Shown piece by piece: positions 50,815 to 63,174 of a DNA stretch of 64,000 nt. The notes beneath the pieces were generated by a model that did no database searches, was not told where the DNA came from, and saw only the letters and a program-made list of their open reading frames with translations. Both the position numbers and the translations under genes were made by a program. Positions within the stretch are counted from its first letter, which is position 1. Each line of letters opens with the position of its first letter. The stretch is from Ifrita kowaldi (lineage: Eukaryota > Chordata > Aves > Passeriformes > Cinclosomatidae), in NCBI GenBank assembly GCA_013398055.1, contig VZRS01007507.1:744001-808000 (forward strand). The letters are read 5' to 3'.

Positions 50815-52608
50815 TTAATTCTACTAAGATAATAATTGGTTTTGCTTAAAATGTGCTAGCCTGATCTCTTTGTTCTTCAAAACAATTTCAGTGTCCTTGA
50901 AAATGTAGGCATTATAGGAAAACTGTATAATATTTCAGGAATTCAGAATAGACAAATCATTAAATACAAGTTTTAGCATCTGAGTGGAGTCTCATATCTC
51001 TAGCAAGTAGCTCATCTGAGGTGTTTAACTTCAGTTACATTCTTTCAACTATCACTGATTTGAAAGGCACTGGCAGTTGGGGGCAAATTGCAGCAATGAT
51101 GAATGTCAGAATCATAATATTTAAGGGGAATAATTTACAAGATCTGGAGAAAAGCTGTTTGTTTCCAAAAATATCTTCGTAGGAATCCTTAGGGGAAATT
51201 CTATTGTTCCCTTTCCAAAATCCCAATCTAATTTCATATTTAAGTACTCACACAATTTTGAAGAATGATAGTGAGGTACCTGTAGGCTTTTTAATTCTGT
51301 TTTGGAATCTTGCCTAACAACATTCATGCAAGGATGTTCTAAATTACACTTAGAAGAAAACATAGCACAAAAAAAAAATCAGCATTATGTGACTGATTTT
51401 GCAAATAAAGCTGTAAAGGTTTTTGTTGTACATCATTTGGATATCTGAAGTAATGTTGTCACAGACATTCAGATGTTGCTTAAATCCTGTTCATGTTTTT
51501 TACAGCCAATCAGGCAGAACAGCAATAGAACATAATTTTTGCAAACAGTACTGTAAATGGTATAACACATTACATTGCATACTTTTTGAAGGAAGATATG
51601 AGGTACATCTTACTAGCAGGTGTATAAATTTTTAAATAATTTGCTGCCAGTTTATTTAGGTGAGAAATTAACTTCCATTCTGCTATTCACCTGAAGAAGT
51701 CAATTAGAAAAAGGCTTTGTTTATTTTATTGGACTATTAAGTATAGAATGGCAGTTTACATTTCCTATATTTAATCTGTAGAACAGCAAACAGTCTACAG
51801 CCAGATATATTAAATTACTCTCAATGATTTAAGGAAACATCGTTACCTCCTGCAAATGAAATATCTATATGGGCACTTCAAAAATATTGAAAAGCCTGAT
51901 TCTTTTGGTAGTTTATTATTTTATTAACAAACATTTTAAATTTGTTATGTTTTATGTATTTTTTTGCTTCCTTTGTTTTCTTTATTAGAAAAGAATGTAG
52001 TCCTATACTTAGCTTAACTTAGCTAAGTCTATAAATCAAATCGACCTCATTGCTGCAGCACCTTTTTCTTCCTGCCTGCTGTTTTCTTTTCCTTTTCATA
52101 TTTTCTACAGAAGTAGGGCAATACAGCCCTTTTCCAGTGACACCAAAGTTCAAATAAACCTACGTTTTCTTTCACGAATCTTTTTTTCTCCCAGATGACA
52201 ATCAAGACAAGTGGCCTTAGCATACATTCAATACAAACAGCACCACCATGTCTTAATAAGACTGTATTGTAATGATTCTGAGGCAAATCATCTACTGAGG
52301 TATGCAGTCAATAAAGTTGTCTCAAGAAAGGGATGAATAAAGATGTCAGTTTGTTGTGGGAGATCTACTAATGACCAATTCTGAAGCTCGTACTTTCACC
52401 TTTTCCCCCTGAGCTAACCTCCAGATTTGATGGTAACATCATATGCTCTTTTGAGGCCACCACTTGATCTAGACCAAATTGAGGGAAAATAGTTAGATAC
52501 TCCACAATATTCATCTGGGCTTGTTATAGGCAGAGCAGGTTGTCTTTCTTCTGTGAACATGCATATGAATTATATGATCAAAAAAAAAAAAAAAAAAAGA
52601 AAAATACT
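50815..52608. other. Unique non-coding DNA
   Basis: Nothing recognised until the poly-A run that begins near 52580. Confidence 0.5.
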
Positions 52609-52657
52609 NNNNNNNNNNNNNNNNNNNNNNNNNNNNNNNNNNNNNNNNNNNNNNNNN
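52609..52657. other. Assembly gap of 49 N in a poly-A tract
   Basis: Both flanks carry a long A run followed by GAAAAATACT (52580-52608 on the left, 52658-52685 on the right). The same few bases are therefore probably present on both sides, and the true gap may be nil. Confidence 0.95.
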
Positions 52658-55600
52658 AAAAAAAAAAAAAAAGAAGAAAAATACTTAGCAACTTCACATT
52701 TCTCTGACCTCTTATCTAAATTACAGCTGACATCGGAGCATAGTCATGGCCTTGCTTTGCAGTTTGTGAAAGTCTTTGTTCTCCATGTCCATTGTGTGAG
52801 AGGACTCTCTTAACAGATCAGCATGATCCTGCAGACATTTCTTTCAATAAAGGGCTGTGGCTTCTTCTGCTTTTCAAATGAGCATTTTAGCCTGCACACA
52901 CAGATGGCAAGGTATATCTTTTTCTTCATTGTCTGTGGAGGCCAATAAATTGTTAGGGGATGATTAATGACTAATGATTTCAAGGGAATGATGACTGTCC
53001 TTATGGTCCACGTTTCATAAACCAGTCTGCACTTGCCTGCTTTATCTTGTCTGCTTATCTTGCCTGCATGAATAAGTTGGCATCTGTCTTGATAACCACT
53101 TCTGCATATTCTTTTTGTTTTCTTTTGAAGTATAAAATGGAGAGAAGAAAACTGGCATTTCCTTTTCCTGAGGCATTCACTAAATATTCTAGAAAAGGCA
53201 AAGAAGCCTGGTAACTTCTTTACTGCTAGACAAGCTCCAAGAAAGCCAGAAGAAAAATCTGCTTTCATTCTCTCCCTTGTACTTGAATTACAGGTGTCAA
53301 AATATGGGTAATTTAGTAGAATTTTCTAGGAATAGAAAAGAAAAATAGCTTGATCCACCATAAATCTTTAGTTTGAGCTGTAGAATACACTATCAATGAC
53401 CCGTAACTGCTGGGACTGTCTGCATCATTCTGCTGCATTTCACTTTCATTGTCTGTTTTGAGATAAATTGTAAAGCAACATATCAGGTTAGACATGTATT
53501 GACTGTCCTGCTGGAAAATACGTAGAGCAGGCATGGTTTTAAATTAACTCTGTTAAAGAGTGAACAAGTCAAGTCTGTGCAAGACAAGTTTACATAGCAA
53601 GGATTGGACTGATAGGCAGTAACTCAGAAATGAATTGTGCTTATTTGGGTGGAGGGGATTTTATGAGGCATGTTGTTTTCATGAACACTTTGATTCTAGC
53701 TAATTTCTACATGATTTCTTGTTCTTCGAAAGATGTCTGGCTCTATACAACTCTTCTTGGAATTTTAAAGATACCTTATTTCTCTCATGTTGTCTGGCTA
53801 GTTAAAGAAGGATAACTAAATAACCTTGGTATTCTTTTCTGGGACCAGAGAGGGAAGAATTTAGTTTCATTTTAATAAAGTCCTTTACACCATTTCAGAA
53901 ATGAAGAAGGACTATGGAACAACTACAGATAATTTTTGTTTTCTTCATCTCTTTTGAAGTGATAAAAAAATTATGATATCAAAGTGTGTAGTGTTTAATG
54001 AACCTGTGTTAATTTAAACAATATAAGAGTTTGGTGAACCATCTGGAAAAGTCCAGTGCATATGTAATATTTGTGTATTTTATTTGATTATTTGGGTTTC
54101 TTCCATTATTTGACTTGCTCTAATGCTGAATTCCTGTGATGTTTGCAACTGTTTCATAGAAAGTAGAGCTGAGGTAGGTGTCCCTTGCCTTCTGGTTGGT
54201 TCTTTCTAACTTTTTCTTATGGAGAAAGCAAGACTTCAGAAAAGGTTAGCTAAGCTGAAGGTAACTTATCACCAGAGATGGCATAAACAGAAAAATGATA
54301 TTACCTAACTGACATGGTCTTTGGTGTCTTTAAAGAGGAGAAGATTTTATTTTCATCACTTCAGTTTGTAGATATTTAAAATGTAGTGTTTTTTCTTCAG
54401 TTGTGAGTTCCTTGTATTGGGTTTTGGTTTTTTGTGTGTGTGTCGTTTTGGGTTGGATTTTTTTCAGAAGGTAGAGGCTATTTCCCTGTGACAATATTCA
54501 CAAAGCCTTCAGGAGGCTATCAGAACTGCAGCCCATGAAAAGAATTCGTTACTTTTTGAAGTTGCTTTTGAAAATGCCAAAGGTTACCTTTCTGCATTTT
54601 CTGCATAAACTGTAGTCTATGTCTGTGGACCTATAGAATTGTCTCCCTTTCCTCAGATGATTGTATGGAGGACAGCATGTTTAATCAGTGCATCTGAGAG
54701 CAGAGCAAGATAACAATCCTGATTAGGATAGAGGGTTTCCCAATTATTGTTATTTTGTTTTAAGTGATCAATAATTTTATATTCTTTTAGAAAAGGAAAG
54801 ACTTTTTCTTGTCATTCTTTTTCTGGTTGGTTGCACCCATCAAATATTCAATTATAAATACACAAAGTTGTGGCACAAATCCCTTGTGAAATGGGCTAAG
54901 GGTGGTACTAAAGGTGTCTCCTTCAAAATCAGGAATTTTCTTAGACCCTTTACCCTTTGTTGGCAGACAGACAAAACATTAATGATTGAGTGGAAAGGCA
55001 AAATTGAATGAAAAACATAACCCATTTGAAGATGAACATTTTGAGAGGTGTGGGGAATTCTGCACTTTCACTCTGCAGTGTCCTCACAGACAGATTTGGG
55101 GGTCATTTACCACCACCTCCTCTTCACCCAGAGTGTTTCAACACTCTTCTGTCTAACATCAGTCAAGAGGAGAAAATGAGCCCTGGGCATTCATTCAATT
55201 TAAATGTTTTTATCAAGAGCATTTGTCAGTTCACGGATTGGTCTGAACTAGAAGAGTCAGTGGGTGAAGATATGTCATGCTGAAATGTACGTACAAGGGC
55301 TGTGGTGTCACACCACAAACTGTTCCATCGAAAAATTTATATCAACCTTCACAATGGCCACGGCATGCCACTTCTCTAGTCCTCTTTGCATGACCAGTGC
55401 TTTAAAGCAAATGTGTACAAAGATACATCAGTTCCCTGCTCCAGTTCAAAGGATAACTGCCCACAAAATTGTACCAGTCCTAAGACAGTAAACATAGAGG
55501 TCAGGAATATCTCAAGGTAGTGTCATACCTGATGACTTCTGTAATTTAATGGTCTAATTTTTGGTGGCAGTGTTGGAATGAAAGGCTGTCTCACATTCAG

Positions 55601-58600
55601 GTCTGCTCAGGGATGCTTCTGTTTGCAAAACTGTGATGAACTGAACCAGGGACCTGATGCAGCTGAAAAAACAGTTTTTGTTTGGGTTCCTTTTCAGCTG
55701 AATTCACTCCTGTTCTGGCACAGCTCTGACCAGCTTTGGCCAGAATAAGCAGTATCTCTGAGTGTTCAACCGTGGCTTGTATCTGCTGAAATCACATTCT
55801 GAATTACTGGTTTGGGGAACAGGAAATTCAGGGGCATCATTCCCAGCAAGTATTTATTACTAGACAATCAAACACAAGACATAACGGCCTGTGTGCCAAA
55901 GAAATGGATGCAGTTTTAAAGGCTGAGGTCCTTCACTTAGTAGAACAACAACAAAGCTGTCCCCTGAATAAGGCAATGAAGAGTTTAGCAACAATACCAA
56001 TGTAGTATATTCCTGCTGTCTGCACTGGGCACGTTGTCCTCCCAGCTGGTTCAGCATAACTGTTTATAAGGCAAGTAATTATGTAGGTGGAATAGAGAGC
56101 TGATTCTACTAAGCCACTTTCTCTTTTATGTTTACGTTTTTATTTCCAGTATACTCACAGCTAAACAGACCAATTCAAAGCTGGTAATCTGGAGCACAGG
56201 AGAAGAAAAAGCATCTTTTTGAGGTGACAGATGAGAGGCAGTAAAACTCTCATGCTTGTGCTAAGGTGGAGGGAACATACCAGAACTCTGCAAGTCCTCA
56301 CAGAGGCTCTGACACCCATTTTACCCTTGCTCTGAGAACAAGAAAGGATTTCCTTTTCACTTTCATGAGCTGTCAATCTCTGTTCAACGACATGAACAGT
56401 TAATTCGCTTCCTAAAATCCATTTTTCATGCATTGCTGTCTTTGTAAGGGAGAGTAAATCCTTTCCTTTGCTTACCAAGCTTGAAATTTAACTTTCTTGC
56501 ATAAGGCTGTCGAAAAAGTTTTTCTGTGAGTCACAAAAAGGAGCATTAGAAGCAGTTAAACTTCTACATTTTTTTCCCCAAGTTCATGAATGTCTGAGTG
56601 TTAAATGGCTCAAGTTTATTAAGCTTGAAAAAATGGCACTAGGATTTTAACATCATTTGATGTTAAATAATTAACTTAGAAAACTAATGCCAACATCATG
56701 AACCATCATATGCATGATATTCAATATATAGCTACATTCAATAATAAATATCTTATGGAATTCATATAACTGAAGCCCACACAAGAATAAGGAAGCTGCC
56801 AAAATAGAATCATATCCAGTTGGCTTAGTCAACAAGAAACCAACTGGTCCACAGATGCTCTTTTTTCTATGAGAAAATATCCTCTTTTGCAAGTCTCCTG
56901 TCTGCAAAATGTTTCATATGAACTCTTCTCCTCCTGCAGGCTGTAAATATTTTATTCATCAAACCCTTTTATTTGTAGCAGATGGAAAACATAGTACAAA
57001 TTTAAAAACAAAAAAGGAGAAGATTAGACACTTAGGTGAATAACTCTAATTGCATTATACTGCACTAAGTTGTAAAAAAGGCCTTAAGGCATGGGCATCA
57101 CCTGACACCCAGATGGATTTGGATGCCTTTTCTCTGGCACAGACAAGAACTGGAAAAGAACTTGTTTTGAGAATTGAGAGTTGAGAGTGCTTGTTCATCA
57201 TATGTAAGGATATGAACACAGGTAATGAGGTTATGACAAGATGTTCACCTGTATCCAGTGTTCCCTTTCTGTCCACTCCAGTGACCTTGTCTATTCATGC
57301 AGCTACCCAGCTGAGGTACAGCCAGTGCCACAATAAAATAGAGTAGGTGCTCTGCTCCTTAGAGTAGGTGCAGCATGTGTCCTTTTTCCCCCTCTGTTAT
57401 TCCCTTTGCACAGGAACACAGATATTTTGGCAAGAATATGATAAGACATTAAAATAAAAAATACCTGCTACGGTTCCAATTCCTTTTCTTTCAGAACATG
57501 CACACTTTTGACACATTTGGTTTAGCAAAACTTCACCAACTTGTTAATTGACAATAGAACATAACTTGCATTCCTGCTCTTTGTATTTTTTGCAAGGTCA
57601 CAAAGGGAAAAAAGACCCTATTCCTACATATATTGAGAGAATGGTTCTCAAAATGATTCTGTCACTTCCAAAGAAACACTGATACCATTTGCTTTATGGG
57701 TAAAAGTCTCATATTGCCAATAACATAGTTGCTACTCTCGCAACAAGAAAGCTTTGTTACTTTGATCATACATTTCTATTTTTAAAATGTCATTTACCAT
57801 TAGGTAACTACTTACATGTGATGATGGTGTGACAATTGCTCCTCCTGTAATGTGATGACACAGACCAAATAAGCTGAATTTTATTCAATTAAAGTTTAAA
57901 ATATATTAGAGCACACATATATAAAGTATGTTTTCTACTCCATAATTCTGTGATTTCCCATTCATTTGAATATTATTCTATAAAAACACCATCAGATAAT
58001 GGATCTATTTCGTATAGAGTGATAATATAATAATTAATAGGACAGATATGATAGGACAGTAGCATACAGGAGAGGAAAGAGGACGTACATAAATTTCGGT
58101 GATAGGAGATACCCTGAAAAGTCTGTTTGGTTAAGAAGTACGGCAAGAACTCTCTTTTGAGGGTTATCTGGACTGAACTGTGTTGGATCCTGGAAGCTGG
58201 CCTGATCTTTATTGATGAAATACTGCTGACTGATTGACTGAAAACCAAGGAGAGGAGGGCATGTTAGTTGCTCTGTTGTTTTCTGGGAATGTATAAATGT
58301 TCCCTTTTCTGTAATCTTCATCCAAATTAAGAAAAGAAGAATTTCGCCATCAGTTTCAGAATACCCCTTTGTGCAAGGCAATGTGCCTTTGTAATTGAAG
58401 CTATGTATCAGAGTTATATTACAATTTTTTTTTCTTATACTAAGGGATGCACCTGCTATCTGGGGTCTGGCTCTTAAAATGTGTTTTGGCAGAGAATAAT
58501 GTCAATATTAAGTATAAAGATGATGTCATTATGATAGGATTATTGACTTGGAAGTTAATTAGAGACATTGTTTTCATAGACAACACAAAGTGATCTCCAA

Positions 58601-61600
58601 GCCAAAAATTTCATGTTCCTTACCATTTAAGAAAAAAGTGTTCTCAGACCAATGAGACCAGATGTTCCTATGCATCCAGCTGCTCCCCACCCTGACTTGC
58701 ATATTTTATATTTCCCAGAAGGCATTTAAAATCTGCAGCATCACTGTTGAGTTTATTGCACTATTAACTTAAAAACTGCAGCAACTGTTGTGTGGTATTT
58801 AAGTAGAAAATTTACTGTGGGTGGGTTATTGTTGCAGGAAAAGAGTACTGTTCTCTACTAAAATTCTAGGAGATATAAATGCAATTTCATTTATTTTTTG
58901 TAAGCAAATTATTAATAAAAGTTCTTTCCATTCAAAAGATTTGTATGGCTTCCACCTGTAACTGGCCTTTCCAATCAATTGAAAAATGAAGGAAACAACA
59001 TTGAACATACAGTCTTTTGAGCATAACTGGGCATTTAGACAGTCATATAATTAAAAGTTACTGGGTTAAGAATAAGAAAATATTGTTAACAGCTGTAGAG
59101 GCACATACTTGCAACTATTTCAGCAGCTATATACCTAGCACCAAGTTCAACATATTTTGTTGGCTTAATTTAGTTTACTTTAATGCTTTTGCCTTATCGT
59201 ACTTTTATTACTTTGTTATTGTATAAGAGAACATCTACTAATATACTCTTGCAAAATTTCATTCACAGTGTGGCTAAATTAGCTCACAGACTTCAGAAAA
59301 AAGAAAGGAGAAGGAATATTCCCATGAGAAGTGGTTTTGATGTACAGTCTCTTACTTATGGAGTACATGTATGATATTTCTTAAGTATCTGGCCAGCCAC
59401 GCTAGATAAAGCAGAAGATACATGGAAATGTGCCATATGCCATATTCCATATTTCTCTTTGGCATTTGAAATCTGTTTGAATGAACAACAGGGAATGAAA
59501 TCTTGGCTTTCTGCAGAAGCTGACTCTGAAAATGGCAGTAGACAAGGAAACATAAAATTAGCAGCTTTGGGAACAAAACTAAAAAAGTTTTCATCTAAAA
59601 TATTCTATAGTGTTAAGTTTCACACACTCATCAATGAATGTAGCAAGATTTAAAAATGGATAGATTTTTTTCTATGTCCCAAAGAAATGTTGATTTATTC
59701 AAGCACAGTAGATGTTTTTTCACCTGTAACAGCAGGAAAATATACAAGGAAGAGCAAGGCACAAGTAACAAGATCATACAGCGTCAGCAGTACACGTAGC
59801 AATACTCTTGACCAAGTAATAGTTTTGATGTTTTTTTCCCTTTCCATAATCTTCCAGCGGTGTTCCGGGGATAATCATTATTGTTTAATCTTTGTCCTCT
59901 GCAGGTGCAATATCTGTCTTTCAAAGTCTCACAGTAATCTTTGTTGTGACGCAAAGGGCAAGACTTAGTCCTGCAGGGCCACCCTGAATAATTATTTGGT
60001 TGGCATTTCTTCTTGTACTCAAGGGGAGTGCCAGGCTTGGAGTTGGACACTGAATTCTCATAAAGTTTTGTATTTACTTTGTGTTTGCAAAGGTGATCAC
60101 GGACTTGGCTAGCTGCCTTGAGGAAATAGGTCTCTGGAGCAACACCCAAGTGGCTGTACTTTAAACCTGAGCTAGTAGGGCTTTACAGAAATAAACACCT
60201 GTATTGCATAACACTGGAAAGGTATTTCAGGGATTTTTTTCTTTTATGAACAGATATGACATGCCTTCAAAGGTCATTATTAAGTTTTCTAGAGTCCCAA
60301 TGCACTTCAGCCTTCTTTCATTTTCTCTTCACTTCCTTCTGATGGCTTTTGTTGTTGTCTAGCACTTCTTTAGAAACAGCCTAGCAAGTATGTTTAAGTA
60401 CAGTAACTCGTGTGGAAAATGAACGTTGCTCTTGTTAAACTGAACATTCACACTCGGAATAGTTTTGAGAATTGTAACTCTTGAACTTCAGGCATCTATG
60501 GCAGGTAAAAATTACCCTTGTAATTATTAGTGTGGGTGTGATTTATTGTTCATCACCATCACAGCTGACAGAGAGCTAGCCACGCAACTTCCAGGATAAG
60601 GTATTGTACAATCGTGCCATCCCTGCACAAGATGTAAGCACTGGGTATGATATGCTTTCTGTGGGACCCTCTGAACGTGGTGTCTAGGACCTGAGTCATG
60701 TGAAATTCTGCTTCAGAATGTCCCCTGAAGTGGTCACTTCACCTCTGGATCCTGCAGACAACACTCTATGAGGTCCTAGCACAATAACAGTAACAGTGAC
60801 CTAGTGGTTCATGCTCCACTTCTCTTTCCATAGAGACAAGCCATATTGTGTGTGAGGAAATGTGTGCCTGTGTCCTGCTTAGTGACAGGCAGAATACTGG
60901 TACCAAGTAGCACTAGACACTAAAATTATCCTCAGTACCAACATCAGCTCTCAATACTGCAAGATATTCCCAATTCAACACTGATGCCCCAAGCTGCCCT
61001 GTTTGACCTGCTGCAGGCGGACTTGTTGCAACCCTGCCTTCAGGTACTTCTCCAATTCCTGATCACATTCCTGCTAGTATTTTTGCTTTCTCAGCGAAAC
61101 GCTGGTGAATTTGGTGAGCTTAATCTGAGACTACAGGGAGGCACTAATGGAAGCCTTTCGTCTGGACCAAAATCACTTTGGTCCAGCTGGCTCCAATGCA
61201 GAGATAACATTACTAAGGAAATGGGGTAAGTGTAGGAAAAAATACTGCCCCACTTTACACAAAATCCCCTGAATTTCTCTTGTCTAAAACTTTAATAGGA
61301 ACATGATGGTGCTATAATTCTGTTATTTTTTGGCATCTGCCTCCTGTAAGATTTGACATTATTACTACCAGAAAGTTGCCCTCCTTGTTGTATGCACTGG
61401 GTCAGCAGTGGACCACTCAGGCACAATCCAGCAGCAAACAACTGCTTTCAAAACAATAGCAACAGGCTACAGCTAAGTTCTTAAATAAGATTTAACTGAA
61501 ATCTAAACTGGAGCTGAATTCTAAATTCTGGTCTTTCAAACTAGAAACTGAAGAAAAAAAGAGAAAGGAAAAATGCAATTCAGAAAATATTTTATTGAGT

Positions 61601-62879
61601 ACAATACCATTTCATTGTAGGCTTTATAAAACACCAACAACCTCTCTGAGGTTGAATACAGCTTGGGCAGGTGCACAAGGAGTGGGAGAGAGAGGGACAG
61701 CATCTGCAAATTTTCATGCAAGAGGCATAATATGGGATATTTGCATCCAGATAATACCTTGTCATAGTGCCCAAGTTTGCACTAGCTCACCAGAAAAAAA
61801 TTAATGAATCTACATTTAAATTTTATAAAGGATTGTAACAATCAGCTACAAGTTCAAATTTACTGGATGTTGCCATTGCACATTCAACAACTAAACTCAA
61901 GATCATGAAATAAAAACAGTAACTTGGATTGAAAGTACTGTAAGAAGCCTTGTGTGGAAACTGGATTAACTCTAACTCCAGAAACTGATGGTCAACAAGA
62001 TATCATAACCACTCTAGATAAGGACAACTGGTTAGTTTTTACCAATGTACTAACATCTAACTTCCATTTTTAGCAGATCGGAAACAGGAAAGTTCCTGGA
62101 ATTTGGGTTAATGCCACAACACACACCTAATCAAGACCTGGCACCGTGGCTCTTGGAAGGAGATAAAACAAACAGTAGTCCATAGGCAATTTTCAGTTGC
62201 ATGAAGAAACTGAAAACTCATAGAAAACAGCCTTAATTAGGGGATAAATGTGGTAATATTTATATGAATGAAGTTGCTGCTTTCTGGAATGTAGACCAAC
62301 TAATTTTTCTGGTGTGTTTATTTTCAGTGATGGTAAAGCATAAATGCGCTATGAAAAGTAGGAACAGTCAAAAGCAGCCTTGAAGAAGTCTCTATATTGC
62401 TTAAATTCTATCAACCTTACCTCTTTATGAAGTATGCATACATTCAGGGACTGTAAGAAGTTTTCAGGTTAACCATATTTCTACAGCTAACTGTATTTTA
62501 TGAGCTGGTCCCCAGAGAATCTTTAAATTCTGCCATGAAACCTGCACTGTACTGCCGAAGAATTGCGGAGCACTTGTTATAACAGTGAATATGAAGGTAA
62601 GTATAGCAGTCAATATATCAAATTACACAGAGACTTCCATTGTCCTTTGGGTGTGCATTCCCCAACACGTGTGACTACCACCACTTTGACAGGAAATAAT
62701 TTCGTAAAGCAGGATGGAACAATTTGTTAACTACAACAATATTTTCAAATGGAAAAGAAATTATTAATCCACACTTTAAACCAAGAAGAACAGAAAGGTA
62801 AAGTTTAGCATATTCATTAGCAATTAGAGGAAATAGTGCAGGAAGGCCAAAGTATTCAAATAATTCAGAAAGGTTCTGT
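52658..62879. other. Unique non-coding DNA downstream of HS3ST1
   Basis: About 10.2 kb with no recognised gene or mobile element apart from simple T/G tracts (54414-54470). Three frames were examined: 52810-53268 (minus) and 58034-58381 (minus) show no domain; a cysteine-rich frame at 59784-60185 (minus) is reported as a finding only. Distal regulatory DNA of HS3ST1 may lie here, but nothing in the sequence proves it. Confidence 0.5.
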
Positions 62880-63174
62880 TGAAATGAATTTCTTATTTAT
62901 TAAAAAGACAACACATTCTCAAGAGAGCACCTTCTGCAATGAAATAATTTAGTTTCTTCATATACATATACATCATACACAATGTTAACAACCATGAAAA
63001 ACAATACAAAATGCTTTCAAATTTAACAAGTAGAAAAATATAACTAGTATATATGGCAATTGTGAATCTAATACTGTACAGAAGTATTTATGGATTTTAC
63101 AAATAAATAATAGCTTAAATGCCCTTTTTAAATCTTCTAACTGTACACTGGAACATAGGTTTTGAAGCTTACCA
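62880..63174 (-). other. HS3ST1: Probable 3' UTR of HS3ST1
   Basis: The sequence directly after the HS3ST1 stop is AT-rich and has no coding frame. Reading on the minus strand, the first canonical polyadenylation hexamer after the stop lies about 275 bases downstream. A UTR of about 295 bases is inferred from this. The cleavage site itself is not visible, and a longer alternative UTR is possible: another AATAAA occurs much further on, at 61591-61596. Confidence 0.5.
62896..62901 (-). promoter_or_regulatory. Candidate polyadenylation signal of HS3ST1
   Basis: AATAAA on the minus strand, in the context TTTTTAATAAATAAG. It is the first canonical hexamer after the HS3ST1 stop codon. Confidence 0.5.

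Noticed and set aside
52553..52813. Open frame spanning the N gap
   Set aside because: It is created by translating poly-A and N as lysine and unknown residues, with no real coding support.
52810..53268. 152-codon minus-strand open frame
   Set aside because: No domain, no related frame seen, and Lys/Cys-rich composition typical of AT-rich chance frames.
57941..57960. CR1-like tail (ATTCTGTGATTTCCC)
   Set aside because: Only about ten bases fit, with no CR1 body on either side.
58034..58381. 115-codon minus-strand open frame
   Set aside because: It looks partly protein-like, but no recognisable domain, splice context or promoter is visible. Not enough for a gene call.
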